Below are positions 26,669 to 34,564 of a stretch of DNA of 48,186 nt, piece after piece. Each line of letters opens with the position of its first letter. Within the stretch, counting starts at the first letter, position 1. Origin of the DNA: an uncultured Ruminococcus sp. (lineage in GTDB: Bacteria; Bacillota; Clostridia; Oscillospirales; Ruminococcaceae); the NCBI GenBank assembly GCA_949291125.1, contig CASEUJ010000014.1, positions 1 through 48,186 of the forward strand, read 5' to 3'. Position numbers and translations under genes: made by a program. The notes beneath the pieces were generated by a model, which worked only from the letters and a program-made list of their open reading frames with translations, was not told where the DNA came from and ran no database searches.

Positions 26669-27538
26669 ATGGGACAGTTAAAACGTGCAATCGCAAAAGA
26701 TGCATCCGTTGTGGCATGTGCAGTCGATGCCACTGATATGGTTTCTGCTATCGAACAGATTCACCAGACTTCCGCCGTTGTCACAGCGGCACTGGGCAGA
26801 CTTGCGATTGCCGCCAGTATGATGGGCTATGAGTTAAAAGGTGAAGACGACAGTGTCACGCTCCGGGTCAAGGGAAACGGCCCTACCGGTATGCTCACCG
26901 CCGTTGCAGACAGCCATGGCAATGTCAAAGCTGATGTAGAACACCCTGTTGTTGAGCTGCCGCTGAACGCCAAAGGCAAACTCGATGTCGGCGGTGCTGT
27001 CGGTGCGGACGGGACGCTGTCTGTGGTAAAAGATCTGGGACTGAAAGAGCCTTATGTCGGCGTTGTGCCACTGGTTTCCGGCGAAATTGCCGAGGATGTG
27101 GCACAGTACTATGCCACAAGTGAACAAACACCAACTGTCTGTGGGCTTGGCGTTTTGGTCAATCCAGATCTGACCGTTAATGTCGCCGGTGGCTATTTGA
27201 TTCAGGTGCTGCCGTTTGCAAGCGATGCAGTCATCGATACCATTGAACACAATCTACAGACATTGCCGCCGATGACCCGAATGATGACCCAGCACATGAC
27301 AATGGAACAGATTGCGCTTCGACTGCTCGATGGACTCGAACCGAATCTGCTCGACGAAGCACAAGTGGCATATCGCTGCGATTGCAGCCGCGAACGAACC
27401 GAGCGCCTGCTGATTTCACTTGGTGCGCAGGAACTCGAAAAGCTTGCAAGCGAAGGCAAGCCCACGGAAGTCTGCTGTCATTTCTGTAAAAAAAGTTATA
27501 CCTTTACTCCGGATCAGCTGCGTGCATTGAAAAACTAA
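26669..27538 (+). CDS. hslO: Hsp33 redox-regulated chaperone
   Basis: 289 residues. Holdase activated by disulfide formation and heat. The N-terminal domain shows TAALGRLAIAASMMG and KGNGPTGMLTAVAD; the C-terminal zinc-binding domain has CDCSRER (about 236-242) and CHFCKKSY (about 269-276), the two CxC / CxxC pairs needed for redox sensing. Length normal. AAAGGAAATG lies upstream of the ATG. Cytoplasmic. A VanZ-like gene follows at 27 bases. Confidence 0.95.
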   Translation: MGQLKRAIAKDASVVACAVDATDMVSAIEQIHQTSAVVTAALGRLAIAASMMGYELKGEDDSVTLRVKGNGPTGMLTAVADSHGNVKADVEHPVVELPLNAKGKLDVGGAVGADGTLSVVKDLGLKEPYVGVVPLVSGEIAEDVAQYYATSEQTPTVCGLGVLVNPDLTVNVAGGYLIQVLPFASDAVIDTIEHNLQTLPPMTRMMTQHMTMEQIALRLLDGLEPNLLDEAQVAYRCDCSRERTERLLISLGAQELEKLASEGKPTEVCCHFCKKSYTFTPDQLRALKN

Positions 27539-27565
27539 ATCACGTCCATGGAGGATGACTTTGCG

Positions 27566-28045
27566 ATGAAAAAGAAAAAACGTATATTCGCCGGAGTCCT
27601 TCTGCTCGCCATTGTCGCGTGGTTATTGTTGATCTGGCGGCTTTCTTCTGCGGACGGTACAGAAACGCTGCACGATAGCATGCAGATCGCACGCAAAATC
27701 TGTGCAGTGCTCTATGATAATCCCACATATGAACAGCTCAGCCATGTCAACTTGAAACTGCGTAAGCTTGCCCACATTTTCCTGTATCTTGTACTCGGCG
27801 GATTTTCCACACTGTTCTGGCAACTGTTGATCGAACGCTGGTCTCCTTGGACGCGTTCAATCCCTGCGTTTCTTTGCTGCACTGTAATTGCCTTTCTTGA
27901 CGAGCTGCAAAAGATTCCGATCGAGGGCAGGCATTTTTCACTATCTGAATCCATTTTAAATGCTGGAAGTGCGCTTTGCATGATCGTGCTCTGTACATTT
28001 ATAATTGTATGGATCATCCGACGACACCGCATAAAGCAATATTGA
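27566..28045 (+). CDS. VanZ-like membrane protein
   Basis: 159 residues, four hydrophobic helices (about 5-24, 65-88, 93-112, 130-152). The VanZ-family signature RKLAHIFLYLVLGGF and a DELQKIPIEGRHFSLSESILNAGS region are clear. Family members occur in teicoplanin-resistance clusters and widely in Firmicutes without known mechanism; here it is in no resistance context. The second ATG (27566) is chosen because GGAGG lies 11 bases upstream; the ATG at 27548 overlaps that site. Shares a bidirectional terminator with the dockerin gene. Confidence 0.85.
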   Translation: MKKKKRIFAGVLLLAIVAWLLLIWRLSSADGTETLHDSMQIARKICAVLYDNPTYEQLSHVNLKLRKLAHIFLYLVLGGFSTLFWQLLIERWSPWTRSIPAFLCCTVIAFLDELQKIPIEGRHFSLSESILNAGSALCMIVLCTFIIVWIIRRHRIKQY

Positions 28046-28054
28046 TATTACAAT

Positions 28055-28105
28055 AAAAAGCACAGATCTTGCTAAGGTTTACCCTCACATGGATCTGTGC
28101 TTTTT
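28055..28105. terminator. Bidirectional terminator
   Basis: AAAAAGCACAGATC (28055-28068) and GATCTGTGCTTTTT (28092-28105) form a 14-bp stem that serves both the VanZ-like gene (plus) and the dockerin gene (minus). Confidence 0.85.
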
Positions 28106-28130
28106 GATTTTGATCAATTCTCAACTGGTA

Positions 28131-29651
28131 TTATTTTCGGAACTCTGACCAGGACACGTCAAGTCCAGCAGAAACACTCGCATAATATTGCAAAATCGCA
28201 AATGAATCCGTAATGGTGATCTTTCCACCGTCTGCTCCTTGATTTTTGGATTCCGTATCAATATCTGCCAAGAAATATGTCAGTGTTTCCATATCTGCAT
28301 CCGCCCGATTTCCCGCATAAAATGTTGGATCTTTTCCGGCACTCTCCTCCGCATAATAGACAAGCACAGCAAACGCATCCCTGATATCGACCTTCCCATC
28401 ATAATTCACATCGCCCTTAGTGCCAATCATGATCTTCTGCGTCACATTGCTTCCATCCGCATAATGCAGGATTTCACCATTACAATAGAGCGGTGCGTTT
28501 TCAGAAATGTAACAGCCATCCTCGCTCATTGCATCAAACAACGCCTTCGGTGTCACACCATAACAATCTGTAATGCCAATAATCTCTGCGTTCTGTGTAA
28601 TCGTGATCACAGATGTTGCATCCGGATAGACGAAATCTGCCAGAATGGAGGATGCGAAATCTGCCGCCTGAATGGGCGTTGTATCGTCTGCAAAATAATA
28701 TGCCGCACGATCCATTTGTGCTGATGTGACCGTTACGTTTTCTGTCCCGACTGCAATTGTTGTTCCAACACTGTCCAGTGTATAGGAACGGCTAGACGCG
28801 GAAAACATCTCACATTCATCAAGATCAAAGTCGACTGTGTATACGCCCGCGGGAGTTCCTTGTTCAATCACGATATCAACATAGCAAAACGGAAATTCAT
28901 CAGAAGTATTCCCGAAAAATGCCGCACCATTTTTCAGTTGCGCTGTTCCCGGAAGCCAGCTCAACCGATTACAGCTCCCCGGGATCAACGAACGACTCGG
29001 ATCAGACGCATCATATGCCGGAATGCTTGCATCATACCGCGGGATCTCTGCCTCTCGTGTCTTTTGCAAGTTTGTTCCTCGTTCCGTATAGGTATAGGAA
29101 TAATGCCCCGTTCCCGCTTCATCCACGGTCACATCACATGTCACCAGATTGCCATTATCCGCGGTAAACTGCACCCGATTCTCTCCGGCGCTATAAAGCA
29201 GCGATCCATAAATCGGATCCATTTCCCACTGATTGGTCGTAATCATTGGACTTCCCGTCATATAGCGATTCTGTGAACCCTGTAAATAGCCAAAACAATA
29301 TGGAACATAACTTGTGGTAAACGTCCCTTGGCTGCTCTGATAAGTCGTATCTGAAGTCTGCCGGCTGCTGTTATCACCAACCACCATATTCCGAAAATAA
29401 ATGTGATCCGTATCACTGCTGTAGACCAACTTCATCGAACCAAATCGATTTACAGTACTGCTGTCAAGATAGACCGCAGCTGTGATCGTGACATCTCCAT
29501 TTTCAAGTTCAGCTGCAGAAACAAAGCTCCGATCCGCCACCATCCGCAGCTGGATATCCGCAGACCCGGCTGCATCTGCGGTCAGCGGGAAAGAAAAAGA
29601 AAACGAAATCGCCATTGCTGCTGCACATATCATTGCCATTTGCTTTTTCAT
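28131..29651 (-). CDS. Secreted protein with C-terminal dockerin, cohesin-like N-terminus
   Basis: 506 residues from the ATG at 29651 (a TTG two codons earlier is closer to AAAGGA and is possible). Signal peptide about 1-29 (ends ADAAG). The dockerin module, about 410-500, has two calcium-loop repeats: GDVNYDGKVDIRDAFAVLVYY, and a degenerate ADIDTESK...DGGKITITDSFAILQYY with an insertion in the loop. The N-terminal segment (about 30-180) with repeated beta strands resembles a cohesin-type or carbohydrate-binding sandwich, not resolved by eye. No catalytic motif seen. Likely a non-enzymatic extracellular complex component. Its second repeat closely matches that of the protein at the right edge. 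Confidence 0.8.
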   Translation of the reverse strand: MKKQMAMICAAAMAISFSFSFPLTADAAGSADIQLRMVADRSFVSAAELENGDVTITAAVYLDSSTVNRFGSMKLVYSSDTDHIYFRNMVVGDNSSRQTSDTTYQSSQGTFTTSYVPYCFGYLQGSQNRYMTGSPMITTNQWEMDPIYGSLLYSAGENRVQFTADNGNLVTCDVTVDEAGTGHYSYTYTERGTNLQKTREAEIPRYDASIPAYDASDPSRSLIPGSCNRLSWLPGTAQLKNGAAFFGNTSDEFPFCYVDIVIEQGTPAGVYTVDFDLDECEMFSASSRSYTLDSVGTTIAVGTENVTVTSAQMDRAAYYFADDTTPIQAADFASSILADFVYPDATSVITITQNAEIIGITDCYGVTPKALFDAMSEDGCYISENAPLYCNGEILHYADGSNVTQKIMIGTKGDVNYDGKVDIRDAFAVLVYYAEESAGKDPTFYAGNRADADMETLTYFLADIDTESKNQGADGGKITITDSFAILQYYASVSAGLDVSWSEFRK

Positions 29652-29702
29652 AATCAATCGATTCCTTTCACTGGAATTTCATTTGTCCTGATACAGAGAT
29701 CC

Positions 29703-31055
29703 TTATACTGCAGTTGCTGGAACAAGCTGCTTTTTCAGTCGACGCATATCATAAAAATAAACAGAAATCAGCAGAATGTCCGCAAAGATCCATGCAACAG
29801 GACTCGCCATAATTGCTGCCGCATAGCCAAAGACCGGAACAAGCAAGAAACAAACGCACGAACGCGCCACAAGTTCACTTGCTCCCGCCATCATTGGCAT
29901 CAGGCTATACCCCATACCCTGCAAGGAATTACGCAGGATAAACAATATCCCCAACACCGGATAAAACAGCGCATTCACACGCATATACTGCACTGCAAGT
30001 TGGATCACTTCTGTTTCCGAAGGATCGAGGAATAGATAGGCTGTATATCTCCCCAGAAAACATAAAAACAGAATCGAGAAAACGCAATACGACATTGAGA
30101 TCGCTATGCTACGCCGAATTCCATCGCGAATGCGTTCAAATTGTTTTGCTCCTAAGTTTTGACCGCAATATGTCGCCATCGTGATTCCGAGCGATTCAAG
30201 CGGTCCCATAACAATAGCACAGATCTTCTGCGCCGCAGTAACGCTTGTAACAGCAAGCGACCCAAGCGTATTAACCGAAGTCTGCAAAATGATCGAACCG
30301 ACAGCTGTGATGGAAAATTGCAGTGCCATCGGCAATCCGATTGAGATCAGACGCACACACTGCGCTGGTTCCAGCTTCATCTCCCCTGCCTGAAGGCGCA
30401 TCACCGGAAATTTTCGATAGAGGTAAAGCAGGCACAACAGCCCAGAAACACCCTGAGAGATTACCGTAGCATAGCCAGCGCCGGCAACACCACTGTCAAG
30501 CGCCAATACAAAGAACAAGTCAAGTACAATGTTCAGAAACGATGCGATCGCCAGAAATAAAATCGGCGACTTACTATCTCCGACTGCACGAAGCATGGCA
30601 GCAAGCAAATTATAGAGAATGGATGTAAAAATGCCACCAAAAATTACAATGATATAATCATATGCATATGAATAAATATCATCCGGCGTTTTCATCCAAC
30701 GTAAAATCGTTCCTGTTGCAAGCATCGTCAGAATCGTCAGTAAAACGGCGATCAAAGCTGCGATGTAATAGGCATTCGCCATAAACTTGCGCATCTTTCG
30801 ATAATCTTTTGCACCAAACGCCTGTGCCACCGGGATCGAAAGTCCAGTACAGATACCAGTGGCAAACCCCACAATCAAAAAACTAATCGCACCCGTTGCT
30901 CCGACTCCGGCAAGCGCAGCTGTGCCAAGATATCTGCCGACGATCACCGTATCTACCATACTGTAAAGCTGCTGCAAAATATTGCCAAACACCATCGGTC
31001 CGCAAAAGCGCAGGATCAGCCCCATCGGCTTTCCCGTAGTCATGTCTTTTGTCAT
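29703..31055 (-). CDS. MATE-family multidrug/metabolite exporter
   Basis: 450 residues, about 12 membrane helices. Typical MATE N-terminus (PMVFGNILQQLYSMVDTVIVGRYLG) and matching internal repeat (LPMALQFSITAVGSIILQTSVNTLG). It should export organic cations or similar compounds using Na+ or H+. The ATG follows GAGGAGGG. It has its own promoter (31138-31166) and lies 51 bases upstream of the dockerin gene's ATG on the same strand, with no terminator in between, so the two could be co-transcribed. Substrate unknown. Confidence 0.92.
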   Translation of the reverse strand: MTKDMTTGKPMGLILRFCGPMVFGNILQQLYSMVDTVIVGRYLGTAALAGVGATGAISFLIVGFATGICTGLSIPVAQAFGAKDYRKMRKFMANAYYIAALIAVLLTILTMLATGTILRWMKTPDDIYSYAYDYIIVIFGGIFTSILYNLLAAMLRAVGDSKSPILFLAIASFLNIVLDLFFVLALDSGVAGAGYATVISQGVSGLLCLLYLYRKFPVMRLQAGEMKLEPAQCVRLISIGLPMALQFSITAVGSIILQTSVNTLGSLAVTSVTAAQKICAIVMGPLESLGITMATYCGQNLGAKQFERIRDGIRRSIAISMSYCVFSILFLCFLGRYTAYLFLDPSETEVIQLAVQYMRVNALFYPVLGILFILRNSLQGMGYSLMPMMAGASELVARSCVCFLLVPVFGYAAAIMASPVAWIFADILLISVYFYDMRRLKKQLVPATAV

Positions 31056-31137
31056 AGTAGAGAAACCCTCCTCAAAGCGTATCCGTCGGCGCTTTTCGCC
31101 CGGCGTGTCATACGTTTCCTGTAAAATTCATTTCTCT

Positions 31138-31166
31138 ATTATAGCAACATCGCATGCATTCGTCCA
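31138..31166 (-). promoter_or_regulatory. Promoter of the MATE gene
   Basis: TGGACG (31166-31161), 17-bp spacer, TATAAT (31143-31138) on the minus strand, followed by an 80-base leader with a GGCG...CGCC hairpin. Confidence 0.65.
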
Positions 31167-31407
31167 GTCGCATTTCAACCAAATTTTACGGACAAAACCA
31201 CGGGAAATTTCGTGGAAAAATCACAAGGTTTCACAATATTCTGCGTTCAATTCCAAATCTTCGAAAACTATTTTTAATCTGACATAACTTGTCCTTTTTC
31301 GCTCTTTCTTTTCGGGTATTTTTGTGCTATACTGCTACTATCGGAACAGACAACAAAACAAATACGAGAAAACCGATATTTCCCCAAAAGAAAGGAAGCA
31401 GATCTAC

Positions 31408-31734
31408 ATGCAGACAATGACAAGAACGCACAAAAAAACCGAACAGCCCATCATCTACATGGAAGTATACGGCAGCAATCGCGTGATCTATCGCGTTACT
31501 GCCGGTCGTATACGCCGCCATGGTCATATCCGAACAACCTATGGTGTGATGCTCGAAGACCTGCGCAGTGGCGATCGTGCATGCATTGAGGATTTTTCCG
31601 AAACATTAGAACAGACGATCCGCTTTGCAAATGATCTGGTCTGCCGCGAAACACGTCCCGGCGGACTATATGATGCAGCACTTGAATCTCTCTCCGATCA
31701 GGTCTTATCCTCTCGCAAGATCTTTTCGCGATAA
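31408..31734 (+). CDS. Small DUF6514-like protein
   Basis: 108 residues from the ATG at 31408, set by AAAGGAAG; a longer open frame upstream covers the promoter (TATACT at 31328-31333). Mixed strand/helix, no signal or membrane segment: the core (YGVMLEDLRSGDRACIEDFSETLEQTIRFANDL) resembles short clostridial proteins of the DUF6514 kind, assigned from memory with moderate trust. Its last 37 bases overlap the 3' end of rarA on the other strand. Function unknown. Confidence 0.7.
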   Translation: MQTMTRTHKKTEQPIIYMEVYGSNRVIYRVTAGRIRRHGHIRTTYGVMLEDLRSGDRACIEDFSETLEQTIRFANDLVCRETRPGGLYDAALESLSDQVLSSRKIFSR

Positions 31735-32972
31735 GCCGCCGCCGCCTGTTCCTGGCGGTTGTCACCAAAAGTGTAATAGACATGATCACGGATGGCATCG
31801 GGCAGATATTGTTGACGTACATAGTGATTGGGAAAATCATGGGGATAGCGATAGTGCTGTCCCCGTGTTTTTGCCTCTGCACCGTCAAAGTGCTTGTTTT
31901 GCAAATGCCGGGGAAAGTCGAGCGCACCGTAATGTTCCACATCCGCCATCGCCTGATTGATCGCTTCGTAGGCGCTATTGGACTTTGGGGATGTAGCGAG
32001 GAGCACAATGGCTTCGGCAATGGGAATTCGTGCCTCCGGCAGCCCCAACTGCAAGGCACTATCCACGCAGGCTTTTGTGATCACAGCAGCCTGCGGATAG
32101 GCAAGCCCTACGTCCTCAGATGCGATCACCAAAAGACGTCGGCACAGCGACAGCAAATCATTTGCGGCCAAAAGTCGCGCCGCATAATGGAGCGCCGCAT
32201 TTTCGTCGGAACCACGTATGGATTTTTGCAGCGCTGACAACAGGTCATAGTGCTGGTCATTGTCCCGGTCATAGCGCATATTGCTGCGCTGAGTCAGCGC
32301 TTGCGCCAGTTCTTTTGAAACAAACAAGCCTTCCGGCGTCTGTTCTGCGGAAAGGGCGATCAGCTCGACCGTATTCATCGCTTTGCGCACATCACCGCCG
32401 CATCCTCGGGCGATCCAATCACACACGCCGTCTTCTAAACGGATTTCTATATCCAACTGATGTCCCATCAGGCAAAAGCCCCGATTAACTGCGCGTACCA
32501 ACTCTTCCGGCGGCACCAGCTTGAACTCAAACACCGTCGAACGGCTGATCAGCGCATTATACACTGCAAAGTAAGGGTTCTCCGTAGTAGAAGCAATTAA
32601 CGTGATCTGACCGTTTTCCATATATTCTAGCAAGATCTGTTGCTGCTTTTTGTTGAGATATTGAATCTCATCTAAATAGAGCAGAATGCCGTTCATACCG
32701 GAGAAGGTACCGATCTCAGCGATCACATCCCGGATATCGGAAGTGGAGGCAGAGGTGCCATTGAGCTTATGCAGGGTCATAGCAGTGCTATCGGCAATGA
32801 TCCGTGCCACAGTGGTCTTGCCGACACCAGAAGGACCGTAAAAGATCATGTTGGGAATCCTGCCGCTTTCGATAATGCGCCTAAGGGGCTTCCCCGGCGC
32901 AAGTAAATCACGCTGTCCGACCACATCGTCTAAAATTTTGGGACGAATGACGTCTGCCAAAGGGGTATGCAT
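31698..32972 (-). CDS. rarA: Replication-associated recombination protein A (RarA/MgsA)
   Basis: 424 residues. Clamp-loader-like AAA+ ATPase acting at stalled forks. Walker A GPSGVGKTT (about 46-54), Walker B LYLDEIQ (about 98-104), sensor region STTENPYFAV and arginine finger SR (about 143-144) are visible. The C-terminal tetramerisation domain (about 250-420) has the YPQAAVI, IPIAEAIVLLATSPKSNSAY and YPHDFPNHYVRQQYLP signatures. Starts 3 bases after the glyA stop with a weak ribosome site, so coupling to glyA is likely. The 3' end overlaps the convergent gene by 37 bases. The N-terminus is short compared with some relatives but contains all motifs. Confidence 0.93.
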   Translation of the reverse strand: MHTPLADVIRPKILDDVVGQRDLLAPGKPLRRIIESGRIPNMIFYGPSGVGKTTVARIIADSTAMTLHKLNGTSASTSDIRDVIAEIGTFSGMNGILLYLDEIQYLNKKQQQILLEYMENGQITLIASTTENPYFAVYNALISRSTVFEFKLVPPEELVRAVNRGFCLMGHQLDIEIRLEDGVCDWIARGCGGDVRKAMNTVELIALSAEQTPEGLFVSKELAQALTQRSNMRYDRDNDQHYDLLSALQKSIRGSDENAALHYAARLLAANDLLSLCRRLLVIASEDVGLAYPQAAVITKACVDSALQLGLPEARIPIAEAIVLLATSPKSNSAYEAINQAMADVEHYGALDFPRHLQNKHFDGAEAKTRGQHYRYPHDFPNHYVRQQYLPDAIRDHVYYTFGDNRQEQAAAAYREKILREDKT

Positions 32973-32975
32973 AAA

Positions 32976-34229
32976 TTACTGATACAGCGGATACTTCTCG
33001 CACAGTGCCGCAACGCTTGTACGAATCTCGTCCGCCTTGTTCTCGAAGTCCGAAGCCGCCAGATACATTGCCTGTGCAATGATCTCCATGTCCTCCGATT
33101 TTAAGCCGCGTGTGGTGACTGCTGGTGTACCGACGCGAATACCACTTGTGACAAACGGTTTTTCTGGATCGTTCGGGATAGCATTCTTATTAACCGTAAT
33201 ATACACTTCATCCAGACGATGCTCAAACTCCTTGCCAGTCAGATGGAACGAACGCAGATCCACCAGCATCAGATGATTATCCGTACCGCCGGATACCAGA
33301 CGGAACCCACGATCTACCAGGCCCTTTGCCAATGCTTGTGCATTTGCCACAACCGTTTCGCCATAAGTCTTAAATTCCGGCTTCAGCGCTTCACCAAAAC
33401 AAACTGCCTTTGCCGCAATCACATGCATCAGCGGGCCGCCCTGTGTCCCTGGGAACACAGCCTTGTTGATCTTCTTTGCCAGTTCTTCATCGTTGGTGAG
33501 GATCAGACCACCGCGAGGTCCCCGGAGCGTCTTGTGAGTAGTGGTGGTGGTAATGTCGGCATACGGTACCGGCGACGGATGTACGCCAGCTGCCACCAGA
33601 CCTGCAATATGTGCCATATCCACCATTAGATATGCGCCGACAGACTTTGCAATCTCAGACAGACGCTTAAAGTCGATGATCCGCGGGTATGCGCTTGCAC
33701 CTGCAACGATCATCTTGGGTTTAACTTCCTCTGCCAGTGCCTGGGCACGATCATAGTCGATGAATTCATCGTCCCCTAGTTCATACGGCACGAAATTGAA
33801 ATACTTGCCGGAAATGTTGACCGATGATCCATGGGTCAGGTGACCGCCGTGAGCAAGGCTCATGCCCATTACCGTATCGCCAGGCTCAAGCAGCGCGAAA
33901 TAAACAGCAGTATTTGCCTGTGCACCGGAGTGCGGCTGTACGTTGGCATACTTTGCGCCGAACAGCTTAGTGGCACGGTCAATGGCGATCTCCTCGATCA
34001 CGTCTACATACTCACAGCCACCGTAATAACGCTTATGAGGCAAACCTTCAGCATACTTGTTGGTGAGCACCGAACCCATTGCTGCCATCACTGCTGGAGA
34101 AACGAGGTTTTCACTGGCGATCAGCTCAAGATTCCGGCGCTGACGTCCAAGTTCTTGCTCCATGACTGCCCCAACCTCCGGGTCATACTTTTCCACAAAT
34201 CCAATGGTGTCCATCATATCCTGATACAT
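32976..34229 (-). CDS. glyA: Serine hydroxymethyltransferase
   Basis: 417 residues. PLP enzyme interconverting serine and glycine with tetrahydrofolate. Key features: [23 protein letters not shown] near the N-terminus, [30 protein letters not shown] and the PLP lysine in [15 protein letters not shown] (about residue 229). The ATG at 34229 is chosen for the AAAAAGGAG upstream. Its own promoter is at 34311-34339. rarA follows immediately. Confidence 0.97.
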   Translation of the reverse strand: MYQDMMDTIGFVEKYDPEVGAVMEQELGRQRRNLELIASENLVSPAVMAAMGSVLTNKYAEGLPHKRYYGGCEYVDVIEEIAIDRATKLFGAKYANVQPHSGAQANTAVYFALLEPGDTVMGMSLAHGGHLTHGSSVNISGKYFNFVPYELGDDEFIDYDRAQALAEEVKPKMIVAGASAYPRIIDFKRLSEIAKSVGAYLMVDMAHIAGLVAAGVHPSPVPYADITTTTTHKTLRGPRGGLILTNDEELAKKINKAVFPGTQGGPLMHVIAAKAVCFGEALKPEFKTYGETVVANAQALAKGLVDRGFRLVSGGTDNHLMLVDLRSFHLTGKEFEHRLDEVYITVNKNAIPNDPEKPFVTSGIRVGTPAVTTRGLKSEDMEIIAQAMYLAASDFENKADEIRTSVAALCEKYPLYQ

Positions 34230-34310
34230 GGTAATAATACTCCTTTTTGTTAAAATTCCATCCAACACATTCGCTTAGTCAGATGCATTATGCCAATTGC
34301 ACATATTTTT

Positions 34311-34339
34311 ATTATACTATAACTCTTTGAAAAACACAA
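34311..34339 (-). promoter_or_regulatory. glyA promoter
   Basis: TTGTGT (34339-34334), 17-bp spacer, TATAAT (34316-34311) on the minus strand. Confidence 0.75.
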
Positions 34340-34368
34340 GCTTTTTTTGTAATTTTACACAAAAAGCA

Positions 34369-34420
34369 AAAACAGGAAAGCCCAATGCCCATGTAAGAGC
34401 AGATCGCTTTCCTGTTTTTT
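34369..34420 (-). terminator. Terminator of the ABC/HlyD operon
   Basis: AAAACAGGAAAGC / GCTTTCCTGTTTT (34369-34381 and 34406-34418), 13 bp, T-rich on both sides. It lies 145 bases after the solute-binding protein gene. The stretch between holds one more hairpin (about 34501-34541) and no gene. Confidence 0.85.
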
Positions 34421-34564
34421 GTTCCCGGACACATCAAATCGCTATGTACCGGTTGATATTATAAGCTTCCGCACCATTCCAATGAACAATCCGGGCGCAT
34501 TCAGGAGGGTAAAAAGAAGAGTTCTTTTTCCGCCCGTTTTTGATGCGAAAACTAGCTTGTTGTC

